Assembly (NCBI GenBank): GCA_963758205.1
Contig: CAVWUM010000002.1
Span: 1,364,001-1,428,000, forward strand
Direction: 5' to 3'
DNA length: 64,000 bases
Source of the DNA: Owenweeksia sp963758205
GTDB taxonomy: Bacteria > Bacteroidota > Bacteroidia > Flavobacteriales > Schleiferiaceae
Both the position numbers and the translations under genes were made by a program. The notes beneath the pieces are model-generated. The model did no database searches. It saw nothing but the letters and a program-made list of their open reading frames with translations, and was not told where the DNA came from. Position 1 is the stretch's first letter; every line of letters starts with the position of its first letter. This document shows, in pieces, positions 55,497-64,000 of this stretch.

Positions 55497-55508
55497 GATT
55501 CTAAAAAA

Positions 55509-55576
55509 AACCACATAGCCACATAGGGCACAAAGAGAAGTTTCTATAAGTATGTGTTCTATGTTTCTATGTGGTT
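55509..55576. terminator. Long stacked hairpin between convergent genes, probably bidirectional terminator
   Basis: AACCACATAG (55509-55518) pairs perfectly with CTATGTGGTT (55567-55576), and inside it ACATAG (55521-55526) pairs with CTATGT (55559-55564). A-run and T-rich sequence lie nearby. It sits between the convergent DUF4173-like and TonB-type genes. The CCACATAG motif occurs twice in tandem in the left arm. Confidence 0.65.
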
Positions 55577-55593
55577 CGAAATTATTAAGCTTT

Positions 55594-58303
55594 CTATAAA
55601 TTATACTTCACCCCAAGCATTACATATCTTGGCAAAATCTCATTTTGAGTAGTGCTTATAAAGAAATCATTAAAGCCATCCTGGCGGTTTACGCCCGTGC
55701 TTAGCAGGTTAAGGCCTCGCAATGTAAATTCCCAATTGCTTTTATCCGTTTTACGGTAGTACAGGCTGGCATTTAAAAAGTCAAACTCCGTATTACCCAA
55801 CCCGGCAGGACTTTTATAAAAGTTATAGGCATAATCCGCCTTAAACGTAAAGCTCTTTAAAAACACAGCATTTACATTAATAGAGGGCGAGTGCGTAGTA
55901 AAAGTGTTGCTCACCTGCGCCCCTTCGTATCTATTGATCAACATATTGTAGGCAACCTCCACATTTGGCGCCTTTTTAAAGTTTGTACCCAGCGAGGCAC
56001 GATATCCTTGCGTAAAGGTGTTGTTCTCGTTTTCGCGATCGTTAATACGGTTATTGATTTTAGTAAAGTTTAAGGTAGCACCCGCCTGCGCCTTTAGTTT
56101 ACCGAAGCGTTTTTCGTAACCACCAAACCCGGTTAATATCTCATTTACGCCATCCACGTTAATGGGGCTATTAATACGATCCAGTCCCTGAAATTGCGTT
56201 ACCTGCGTAATGTCATCTATCCTTCGGCTGTAGTTGGCCCCGGCAAATAGGTTAGAGAAATTATAGAGGTTGAAATTGTAGTAAGACAGGGAAATGTTGT
56301 GTGACAGCCCGTTTTGTATTTGTGGGTTTCCCCTGAAAAGGGAGTTGTAGCTGGCAATTACATAGCCATTAAGCACATTGTTTACATCCGTAAACTGGGC
56401 CTGCATTTTATAATCCAACTGAAGGCGCTCCGATTTCTTCAAGTTAAACTTGATTAAAAAATCGGGTAATAAAAACTGAAGGTTTTCACTTTGGCTATTT
56501 GTTGGCTGCTCTGCCGAAATGGAATAAATATGATAGTTAAGCCCCGGATTGAATTCAAACTTGCCCACCTTTAAGCGGTAATGCACAGCGGCATATATAT
56601 CGCTTAAGCGGAAGTCCACATCGTTGTTAAGGCTATCTCCCGTAAGGAAAATCACTTGTCCATCCGCTAGTATTTCGTTAATAGATGAATAGTACTGCTG
56701 CTGTGTATAGCTCCCGCCAAGGGTAAAGTTGATGTGATTGGTATTATTGAAAATCAGGTAATGGTTTAACGTTGCATCTAGTTTATTAGTGGTGATCTCC
56801 TTTAGTTGGTTTAACTGAAAAGCCGCTGCCATGCTATCCTGCAAAGGAATTACCGTAAAAAACGGAGGCAGCGTAGTTCGCTGAAGATAGTCAGGATCCT
56901 TGTAATCATACAGATGTTGCACCTCCAGCGAAACCAGGTTACGCTCGTTGATGTCGTAGTAGGCATCAAGGTTTTGCTTTATTTCATAAGGGGTTTGGTT
57001 TGTGCTGGTTTCAATATCATTCTGCAGGTCGAGCACAGCGATGTTCGAATTTGATGTACGTGAACTCTCATCCTCAGCATCAGATATTTTGGAAAACAAC
57101 TTATAGCCAACATGCAGTTTTTTGTTGGGTGTGTAGGTAGTATTGAATTTAAAGATACCGGATGTGTTTTCCTGAACACCATCTGTAGTAAGCGTTTCTG
57201 TAAAGTCAAGTGTATCCACCAAATACTGGCGGCTGTTAATTGACCTGGTAAGTGTTTGCGACTGATTGGCAATAAAAAATCCATTTACCGTCCATTTTTT
57301 GGAGGGGTTAAAACTGAAGTTGGCAGCGCCAAATTTTGAAGTAATCTCGAGCCTGATTGTTTTGGGTACTAAAACCAAGGTTATCTCCACCAAACTGAAA
57401 GTTGGTGCCACCACGTGAAGTGAGGTTTTTAAACCCTCCACTAAACCGGAAATAATCTTGCGAGGTAAAAGCGGGTTTGCCAATGTTATTCATATCCCCA
57501 ATAAAATTAATACTGATTTTGGGTGAATAAAAAAAGATATTAGGATGAACCAGGTAGCGCTCATCCAGGCCGCCTTCAGCTGACACATCTCCAAAAACTA
57601 TATTCCTTTTGCCCTCTTTCAGTTTTATATTCAGAGCAATACGATCCTGATTATCCAGGCCCTGCATAGGGTTTACTTCATTGTAATTTCGCAGTACCTG
57701 CACCTTATCCACTGCATTGGCCGGAATGTTTTTAGTAGCGAGTTTGGTATCACCATCAAAAAAGTCGCGGCCCTCCACCATTACCTTATCCACCTTTTTG
57801 CCCTGTACTTTTACTTCACCATTATCATCCACTTCAAAACCCGGCAATTCGCTCAGCACATCTTCCAGCTTACGTTCGCGGCCCGTGGTAAATGCATCTG
57901 CCTTGTAGCTTATGGTATCTCCCGAAATCATAATAGGGATATCCTCCACCACCTGTGCCTCCTGCAACTCTACGCTAAGGGGCATCAATACAATGTTCTT
58001 AACCAGTTTTTCTTCTCCTCCCTTTAGTTGGATGGTGATTTCCTGCTGTTCAAACCCCAGGTAACTGATGCGTAAAAAGTAGCCACTCGATTGGTCAACC
58101 GTTAGTCGATAACGGCCCTGATCATCCGTAAAAGCGTAGGAGAGCATGGAGGTATCGGCTGCACTAAGGGCAATAACATTGGCCATTTCAAGCGGAGCAC
58201 CGGCTGTATCCTTTACAGTGCCTTCTATTTTAACTTTTTGCCCAAAAAGTTGAGCGCAGCTTATCAGTAGTAAAAATGCCAGCAGGTAGTTTTTAATCAT
58301 CAT
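55594..58303 (-). pseudogene. TonB-dependent receptor-like outer-membrane protein split by a frameshift
   Basis: Two overlapping frames give about 900 residues. The first (from ATG 58303) has a signal peptide, a carboxypeptidase-regulatory-like domain (VKIEGTVKDTAGAPLEMANV) and a plug-like domain (KLEDVLSELPGFEVDDNG; KVDKVMVEGRDFFDGDTKLA), then is lost after 'FSTQNNQAR'. The second carries the barrel from FGAANFSFNPSKKWTVNGF to a terminal YVMLGVKYNL. The frames switch at about 57340-57370. It resembles the outer-membrane beta-barrel family with a TonB-type plug; the substrate is unknown. It lies 18 bp after a GLPGLI gene. Whether this is a real break or a base-call error cannot be decided here. 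Confidence 0.78.
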
Positions 58304-58321
58304 TTATTGCGTTAGTGCCGC

Positions 58322-59173
58322 CTAGTTGGGTAATTCTATTTTTATACTGCTATTTCCCCCGGATTGGTTTTGCTGGCCACCACCATACATTTCCTGAAAC
58401 TCCTCCAATTTTTTCTTCATTATTTCTTCATACTCCTTTTGGGTAACCTCTTTTCCGTCTTTCGGCTTTTGTATTTCCACCTTATTTTCAGGGTTTAATA
58501 CCACTTTGCTACAAAGTATGGTATTACTGCCATCACTAACTTCCATTATTAATCCGGGTAAACCATAATAATTACCAGGCCCCTGGCTTACCGGGATCAT
58601 AGGCGTGTACCATGCCGTAACCGTTCTTATTTTTTGTACGGTATCCTGCTTTATTTCGTCACTCTCAGCCGAGGTTTCAATATTCATTTCAATGGCCTCT
58701 TTTTCAGCTGTGGCCTTGTAACAGGTATAGCTGCCAATCACTTTGGACTCTTTACCCAGCTTCCACTCCAGCTTATTAAGGGTGTCAGAAATCAGAAAAA
58801 TCTTTCCGAAAAATTCGGTTTGCTTTAAGCCTGTTTCCTCCTTTATATTTTTGTAGAATACGCCTCCCTGCCCTGTAAAATTATCCAGCATCCCCTGGAA
58901 TGGCATACTATTTTGTTGCAGTTTTTCCACCTCTTTATATACGGATTCTGTTTTGGAGAAGGTAAGGGTGTACTCCTTCTTAAGCATAGGGGCAAGCATT
59001 TTGAAAATAGCCTCCTGCTGCTCCGCACTGGCCATGTTGCTGTCAATTTTAAAATCATCCTTGTTAATGGATACCGAAGTATTGTACGTAGCTACTCCCT
59101 GAAAATTTTGGGCAGTGGCACAAAAGCCAAACATTAAAAAAGCCAGCGCAGGGATATTTAAAAGTGTCTTCAT
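58322..59173 (-). CDS. GLPGLI family protein
   Basis: A 283-residue protein with signal peptide MKTLLNIPALAFLMFGFCATAQ. The family signature appears as YYGLPGLIMEVSDGSNTILC (about 206-225), preceded by VTAWYTPMIPVSQGPGNYYG. GLPGLI proteins are periplasmic or surface proteins of Bacteroidota often encoded beside TonB-type receptors; biochemical function is not known. It is the first gene of the pair here, 18 bp before the receptor gene. Confidence 0.93.
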   Translation of the reverse strand: MKTLLNIPALAFLMFGFCATAQNFQGVATYNTSVSINKDDFKIDSNMASAEQQEAIFKMLAPMLKKEYTLTFSKTESVYKEVEKLQQNSMPFQGMLDNFTGQGGVFYKNIKEETGLKQTEFFGKIFLISDTLNKLEWKLGKESKVIGSYTCYKATAEKEAIEMNIETSAESDEIKQDTVQKIRTVTAWYTPMIPVSQGPGNYYGLPGLIMEVSDGSNTILCSKVVLNPENKVEIQKPKDGKEVTQKEYEEIMKKKLEEFQEMYGGGQQNQSGGNSSIKIELPN

Positions 59174-59382
59174 CTTAAATTATTAATTACTTCAAAAGTG
59201 GGGATTAAATTCGGGATATGATGTTTACGAAAAGTTAACGCATTATTCAGGCATCGGGTTTACTATTAGACAGGTAGATCAGTTCATAATTAACATCCAC
59301 TTTGACAAATATCATTGATTAAACCCCTCCTCCAAAAGAACTTTCTCCTTTCAAAATCATTGTTCACTATAAAACTTTAAAT

Positions 59383-60135
59383 ATGGATTTACTAAAAAAC
59401 AAAACAGCCATAGTTACCGGTGCCGGTAGCGGTATAGGTGAAAGCATAGCCTTGCTTTTTGCAGATAACGGAGCGCGCCTGGTACTTACGGATGTAGATG
59501 AAGACGGTGGCCAGCGAGTGCTGGAAGCCGTAAAGGAAAAAGGTGCTGAAGCCATTTTTGTAAAAGCTGACAGCGGCAGCCACAAAGACAATGAAATGGT
59601 AATTGGTGAAGCTCAAAAGGCTTTTGCCGATGTACACATTGCGGTAAATAATGCCGGTATTGGCGGTGCCCAGGCGCCTGTTGGCGAGTATCCCATTGAA
59701 AGCTGGGATAAAGTAATTGGCGTAAACCTATCCGGTGTATTTTACGGCATGCGTTATCAGATACCGGCTATGCTTAAAGCAGGTGGCGGCTCTATCATAA
59801 ATATTGCCTCTATTTTGGGGCAGGTGGGCTTTGAGCAAAGCAGCGCGTATGTGGCCGCCAAGCATGGAGTGATCGGGCTTACGCAAAATGCAGCCCTCGA
59901 GTATTCAAAATCGGGGATCAGGGTAAACGCTGTAGGGCCGGGTTTTATACGCACACCGCTGATTGATAAAAATCTTAATGAAGAACAGCAGGAACAGTTA
60001 ATTGGCCTGCACCCCATTGGTAGGCTGGGCAAACCCGAAGAGGTAGCCGAACTTGTACTATGGCTGGCCAGTGAAAAAGCTTCATTTGTATGCGGTAGCT
60101 ACTATGCTGTGGATGGTGGATACCTCTCAAGGTAA
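59383..60135 (+). CDS. Classical short-chain dehydrogenase/reductase
   Basis: A 250-residue SDR of FabG/glucose-dehydrogenase type. The NAD(P)-binding motif is VTGAGSGIGESIA, the NNAGIGGAQ motif follows, and the catalytic residues are in INIASILGQVGFEQSSAYVAAKHG (quoted in part: SSAYVAAKHG), with Tyr and Lys four apart. Asp at the end of the second strand (LVLTDVDED) favours NAD over NADP. Substrate unknown. It is convergent with the carbonic anhydrase gene across a terminator. Confidence 0.9.
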   Translation: MDLLKNKTAIVTGAGSGIGESIALLFADNGARLVLTDVDEDGGQRVLEAVKEKGAEAIFVKADSGSHKDNEMVIGEAQKAFADVHIAVNNAGIGGAQAPVGEYPIESWDKVIGVNLSGVFYGMRYQIPAMLKAGGGSIINIASILGQVGFEQSSAYVAAKHGVIGLTQNAALEYSKSGIRVNAVGPGFIRTPLIDKNLNEEQQEQLIGLHPIGRLGKPEEVAELVLWLASEKASFVCGSYYAVDGGYLSR

Positions 60136-60156
60136 TTTCCATCTCACTTAAAATTA

Positions 60157-60190
60157 TAAAACCCTCAACCTGCATTGGATTGAGGGTTTT
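60157..60190. terminator. Bidirectional intrinsic terminator
   Basis: AAAACCCTCAA (60158-60168) and TTGAGGGTTTT (60180-60190) form a perfect 11-bp stem between convergent genes. Its A/T ends serve both strands. Confidence 0.92.
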
Positions 60191-60209
60191 ATAGTTTATA
60201 GCCATCAGG

Positions 60210-60845
60210 TTATACACCCAAATTGTATATAGATTGAATATCCTTGAGCTTTTCCTGGAAGTCGATATTAAGATCTATCAGTTTACCGGTTCCCACATCA
60301 AACACCCAACCATGTACCACGGGAAATCCTGATTTTACATAGGCTTTTTGCACCACAGCAGTTTTAATTACGTTGATGCATTGCTCTTCTACATTCAGCT
60401 CCACCAATCGCTTATAGCGCTTGTCGTCATCGGTTATCGCATCCAGTTCCTTACGGTGAAGCCTGTACACATCGCGTATATTCCTGAGCCAGGGGTTGAG
60501 CAAACCCAGATCACTGGCCTGCATGGCCGCCTTTACCCCACCACAGAAGTAATGGCCGCAAACCACTATATGCTGCACCCCGAGGTGGGCTACTGCATAT
60601 TCTATTACGCTCATGGCGTTCAGATCGGTATTGCTGATTACATTGGCAATATTCCGGTGTACAAAAACTTCCCCCGGATCGAGACCCATCATCTCCTCAG
60701 CAGTAACGCGGCTGTCCGAACAACCGATATAGAGAAACTCAGGGTTCTGGCCCTGGGAGAGGTGTTCAAAAAATTCATTATCGCTCGCTTTTTTATCAGC
60801 CACCCAGCGCTTATTATTTTCAAAAATCTGTTGGTATTTATCCAT
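60210..60845 (-). CDS. Beta-class carbonic anhydrase
   Basis: A 211-residue enzyme that interconverts carbon dioxide and bicarbonate. Zinc ligands are in YIGCSDSRV (Cys, with the Asp-Arg dyad in the same motif) and VVCGHYFCGGV (His and Cys). The central AVAHLGVQHIVVCGH helix-strand unit is typical. No signal peptide is seen, so it is cytosolic. Length and order match the family. Confidence 0.96.
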   Translation of the reverse strand: MDKYQQIFENNKRWVADKKASDNEFFEHLSQGQNPEFLYIGCSDSRVTAEEMMGLDPGEVFVHRNIANVISNTDLNAMSVIEYAVAHLGVQHIVVCGHYFCGGVKAAMQASDLGLLNPWLRNIRDVYRLHRKELDAITDDDKRYKRLVELNVEEQCINVIKTAVVQKAYVKSGFPVVHGWVFDVGTGKLIDLNIDFQEKLKDIQSIYNLGV

Positions 60846-60987
60846 GGGGGAATGTTGTTTTGTCTATCATCAAACTTAGTGATCAAAACCATACAGCGAT
60901 GCATATTGACAATACCAATGATGCGATAATTCCAAAACGTCTTACAATGATTTCGCCCCAACTTTGCCCTTTGTATAAACCCTGTAA

Positions 60988-63255
60988 ATGAAGCACTGGC
61001 TAAGCCGCAGAAACTCCTACATTACCATAGCACTAATTACAGTGCTGACGCTGATATTAGGCTACCAGGCCAGCAACATTACCTTTTCGTATGAGTTTGA
61101 TCGCTACCTTGATAATAGTGAGGGCCAGCTTGATTTTTACAAAAACTACCGTGAAACTTTCCCATCAAATGATGCCCGCACTTTAATTGCCATAGAGTTA
61201 GAGCAAAGCCTTTTTGATAAACAGATTCTCCAATATTTAAAAAAGGCGGCTGATTCATTGAGTAATACGCCATCGGCACAAAATGTAATGACTGTACTTG
61301 ATTTGCAGTACGGGGTAAAATCGGCTTTTGGGGTTTACAACCTACCGTTTATCAATATTGATAATCCTGAGAATTACGGCAGCGATTCACTACGCCTTTA
61401 CAAAACTGAAAATGTAGTAGGCACTTTTGTGGATTCCACTTTCAGCATTACAACACTACACCTATACTCTGATTATGATTTAAGTAAATCCGAAACGGAG
61501 GCTCTGATATATTCAATTGATGAAATACTACCACATTTTGGTTTTGAAAAATATCACATTGCCGGCAGGCTTGTAAACCAATCTCACATTGTAGATAAGA
61601 TGAAGTGGGAGATGGGCCTGTTTGTGGGCATTGCCATGATAATGGTGATTATTGCCCTGGCCCTGGTTTTCCGTTCCGTTTGGGGGGTGGTCATCCCTCT
61701 GTTAATTGTAATTTTTACCGCTATATGGACGGTAGGTTTTATGACCGTTTTCGGTAAGCAAATAGACGTACTCTCCTCCCTCATACCTTCCATTTTATTT
61801 ATAGTAGGCATTTCGGATGTTATCCATATTTACAATAAATACCTTGATGGCTTAAGGGCATCATTACCAAAAAAGGAAGCACTTTACAGGGCCTACCAAA
61901 TGGTGGGCAAGTCCACTTTTATTACTTCGGTTACCACCTCCATTGGGTTTCTTTCTCTGGCCATTACTGCCATTGCCCCTTTGCAGGAATTTGGTATTTA
62001 CACCGCTGCCGGGGTAATGATTGCCTTTATTCTCTCCTTCAGCCTTTTTCCGGCCTTTATTATTTTATTACCGCCACCAAAAGTTGCACAAACAGATACC
62101 CAGGAAAGACTTTGGAAGCAGGCATTAGGGGCATGCCATCATTTTGTTACCACCAAAAAAAGACTGGTGGTAGTGCTTTCACTTTTAGTATTGGGCATTA
62201 GTGTTTTCAGCTTCAGTCAGCTTAAGGTTAATAATTCTTTAATGGAAGATTTGCCCGAAAACGATCCTTTGCGGGAGAGCTTTGATTTTTTCGAAACCCA
62301 CCTTTCAGGCGTACGCACCTTTGACATGATGGTGAAAGTAAAGGATAGCACAAATACCATTTTTAACTACGAGGTAATCCGGCAAATAGAAGAGTTAAGT
62401 GGGTTTTTAAAAGAAGAGTATCAACTGAAGTCGCTGTTAACACCAGCTATGCTGGTAAAGCAGGTAAATCAGGTTGCTACGGATGGCACTTTTGGCAATT
62501 ATGCCATTCCCGATAAGGATAAATACCAAAACCTGAAGCCGCTGCTGAGCACTGTGCAAAGAAGTAAGCTGTATGCCAATTTTGGAACGCCTGATTTAAA
62601 ATCAGCCAGAATTGTAGGCTCAATGAAGGATGAAGGTGGATATGTAAATGAGCAGCGAAACGAAAAACTGCGGCAGTTCGTAGAGAAACACTGTCCTGAT
62701 CTTACTATTGAAATTACGGGGCTTGCTCATCTTATAGATGAAAACAACCGCCATGTAACCAACTCGTTACTAAAGAGCCTTATGGCTGCCTTGGTGGTGA
62801 TATCAGTACTTATGGCCTTTTTATACAAATCTCCAAAGCTGATACTTATTGCCATGTTGCCGAATATTGTCCCACTGTTTATGATTACCGCAGTGATGTA
62901 TTTTACAGGAATAGATCTAAAGATTGTTACCGCTTTGATATTTACTGTAGCTTTTGGAATAACGGTAGATGATACCATACACCTGTTGGGCCACCTTAAA
63001 CTGGAGCTTGATAATGGAAAATCCACGGCCGTGGCTTTAAAGGAAACCTACCTTACCACAGGTAAGTCCATCATTCTTACTACTGTAATTCTCTTTAGTG
63101 GATTTATAGCACTGGCCTTTTCAGAGTTTGCCAGCTCCTATTACTTTGGTTTGCTGCTCAGCCTTGAGTTACTTTTTGCTGTAATAGTTGACCTTACACT
63201 ATTACCCGTATTGGTGCTTTGGTTTGTAAAGCAACAATCTCCGCAAAGGTTTTGA
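60988..63255 (+). CDS. MMPL/RND-superfamily exporter
   Basis: A 755-residue inner-membrane protein with twelve predicted helices in two halves, each with a long N-proximal extracytoplasmic loop. Helix-loop motifs are SILFIVGISDVIHIYNKYL (about 266-285) and AFGITVDDTIHLLGHLKLE (about 655-673); the D-D/H pair in the second matches MMPL proton-relay positions. The group exports lipids or other hydrophobic molecules; it is shorter than HAE1 pumps and has no adaptor gene. Substrate unknown. Confidence 0.88.
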   Translation: MKHWLSRRNSYITIALITVLTLILGYQASNITFSYEFDRYLDNSEGQLDFYKNYRETFPSNDARTLIAIELEQSLFDKQILQYLKKAADSLSNTPSAQNVMTVLDLQYGVKSAFGVYNLPFINIDNPENYGSDSLRLYKTENVVGTFVDSTFSITTLHLYSDYDLSKSETEALIYSIDEILPHFGFEKYHIAGRLVNQSHIVDKMKWEMGLFVGIAMIMVIIALALVFRSVWGVVIPLLIVIFTAIWTVGFMTVFGKQIDVLSSLIPSILFIVGISDVIHIYNKYLDGLRASLPKKEALYRAYQMVGKSTFITSVTTSIGFLSLAITAIAPLQEFGIYTAAGVMIAFILSFSLFPAFIILLPPPKVAQTDTQERLWKQALGACHHFVTTKKRLVVVLSLLVLGISVFSFSQLKVNNSLMEDLPENDPLRESFDFFETHLSGVRTFDMMVKVKDSTNTIFNYEVIRQIEELSGFLKEEYQLKSLLTPAMLVKQVNQVATDGTFGNYAIPDKDKYQNLKPLLSTVQRSKLYANFGTPDLKSARIVGSMKDEGGYVNEQRNEKLRQFVEKHCPDLTIEITGLAHLIDENNRHVTNSLLKSLMAALVVISVLMAFLYKSPKLILIAMLPNIVPLFMITAVMYFTGIDLKIVTALIFTVAFGITVDDTIHLLGHLKLELDNGKSTAVALKETYLTTGKSIILTTVILFSGFIALAFSEFASSYYFGLLLSLELLFAVIVDLTLLPVLVLWFVKQQSPQRF

Positions 63256-63274
63256 ACATTCCCGCCAACCTTTT

Positions 63275-64000
63275 CTACGTAATGCCTACCCACCATTCTT
63301 CCGTTGGGGTTGAAATAGTGAATATACTTCCCAACTTAGGGGTTGATATCTTTTGACTCTCATTTTCGGCTGCCTTTACAAACCTTTCAACAGGCTCCTT
63401 CCAGTGGTGCTGAGCCAGGGCAAAGCCTGCCCAATGCACCGGCAAAGCTCGTTTCACTCCAGCATCCATAGCAGCTTGCACAGCTTCTTCAGGATACATG
63501 TGTATCTGGTGCCACTTTTCATTGTATTGACCACATTCCATAAATCCAAAATCAAAAGGACCCAGTTTACGACCTACCTCCTTAAAGTGATTTCCATAAC
63601 CGCCATCCCCGCTCCAATATAAATTGTGCTCAGAGCTTTTCATTACCCAGCCACCCCACAGTGATTTGGCCCTATCTCTTAAGCCTCTTCCCGAAAAGTG
63701 CCTGGAAGGCGTAAAGGTGAAATGGATTCCTCCAAACTCAGCGCTATCCCACCAGTCAAATTCGTGGATATCAGCAGTACTTACACCCCATGACTGAAGA
63801 TGGCGAGCTACTCCCAAAGCCACGTACCATTTGGCAGTTTTACCCTTAAGCCGTTTTATACTGTCGTAATCCAGGTGATCGTAATGATCATGGGTTATCA
63901 GTATCAAATCTATCTCAGGCAACTGATCAATTAATTGAAGTGTATTGATTGAAAACCGTTTGGTTTTAAAAGGCGCAATTGGCGAGGCGTTGGGGCCCAG
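63275..64000 (-). CDS. Metallo-beta-lactamase-fold hydrolase (N-terminus cut by window edge)
   Basis: The frame runs past the right edge; residues read from the edge as LGPNASPIAPFKTKRFS, then the zinc-binding THDHYDHLDYDS motif. More ligands are in TPSRHFSGRG, YWSGDGGYG and LPVHWAGFALA. This pattern fits UlaG/NAPE-PLD-like MBL enzymes, which cleave phosphoester bonds such as those in N-acyl phosphatidylethanolamine. The TTG at 63922 is not the start because the upstream codons are family-like. The exact substrate is not assigned. Confidence 0.88.
   Translation of the reverse strand: MGPNASPIAPFKTKRFSINTLQLIDQLPEIDLILITHDHYDHLDYDSIKRLKGKTAKWYVALGVARHLQSWGVSTADIHEFDWWDSAEFGGIHFTFTPSRHFSGRGLRDRAKSLWGGWVMKSSEHNLYWSGDGGYGNHFKEVGRKLGPFDFGFMECGQYNEKWHQIHMYPEEAVQAAMDAGVKRALPVHWAGFALAQHHWKEPVERFVKAAENESQKISTPKLGSIFTISTPTEEWWVGIT

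Overview
The window looks like a chromosomal segment from a member of the Bacteroidota, most likely a Flavobacteriales-like marine or environmental bacterium. The evidence is a set of large secreted proteins that end in type IX secretion (T9SS) sorting domains with FxxYPNP-type signatures, a GLPGLI-family protein next to a TonB/carboxypeptidase-regulatory-type outer-membrane protein, a HAE1-type RND pump with a lipoprotein TolC partner, menaquinone biosynthesis (MenB), and promoters that fit the TTG-N18-TAnnTTTG pattern rather than sigma-70. No rRNA, tRNA or CRISPR array was recognised. The lineage is inferred; no marker gene settles the genus.

Region by region. 1-12.2 kb: three tandem paralogous giant secreted proteins (sortilin/BNR-like beta-propellers with PKD and Ig-like modules and T9SS tails), the first cut by the left edge, with a small envelope protein between the first two. 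12.3-12.8 kb: a ParE/RelE-type toxin-antitoxin pair. 12.8-18.2 kb: a minus-strand operon running from an AddB-like nuclease through a regulatory-domain protein, a threonine dehydratase/serine racemase-like enzyme and PurQ to a GNAT acetyltransferase. 18.3-23.4 kb: an Lrp/AsnC regulator, a parallel beta-helix T9SS protein, a GT39-type glycosyltransferase and a frameshifted outer-membrane protein. 23.4-27.5 kb: a minus-strand run of an AAA ATPase, an EamA transporter, YicC, Gmk and NadD. 27.7-30.6 kb: a trans-sulfuration enzyme, an SDR, a lipoprotein and an LTxxQ-type small protein closed by a strong terminator. 30.7-36.5 kb: a complete tripartite RND efflux operon. 36.5-39.9 kb: a frameshifted sulfotransferase, a methyltransferase and an acyl-CoA carboxyltransferase subunit.

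39.9-45.5 kb is the most accessory-looking part. It has a two-gene membrane-protein operon whose first gene is split by an IS256-family element, a secreted protein of unknown function flanked by a partial duplication of the start of the following DUF1801 gene, and a HepT-MntA module. 45.6-51.9 kb holds one small and two large T9SS proteins; the two large ones share a nearly identical C-terminal block of about 450 bp. 52-60 kb holds MenB, a thioredoxin-like protein, a DUF4173-like membrane protein, a frameshifted TonB-type beta-barrel with its GLPGLI partner, and an SDR. 60.2-64 kb holds a beta carbonic anhydrase, an MMPL/RND exporter and a metallo-beta-lactamase-fold hydrolase cut by the right edge.

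Most of the window is ordinary for this phylum. I did not find a clear new defence or metabolic system. The best leads are the IS-interrupted membrane-protein operon, the duplication around the 507-residue secreted protein, the 32-bp repeat array in front of the AAA ATPase, and the shared tails of the two large T9SS paralogs. Three genes are broken by single frameshifts, two of them at G runs, so base-call or assembly error must be considered before any biological reading.
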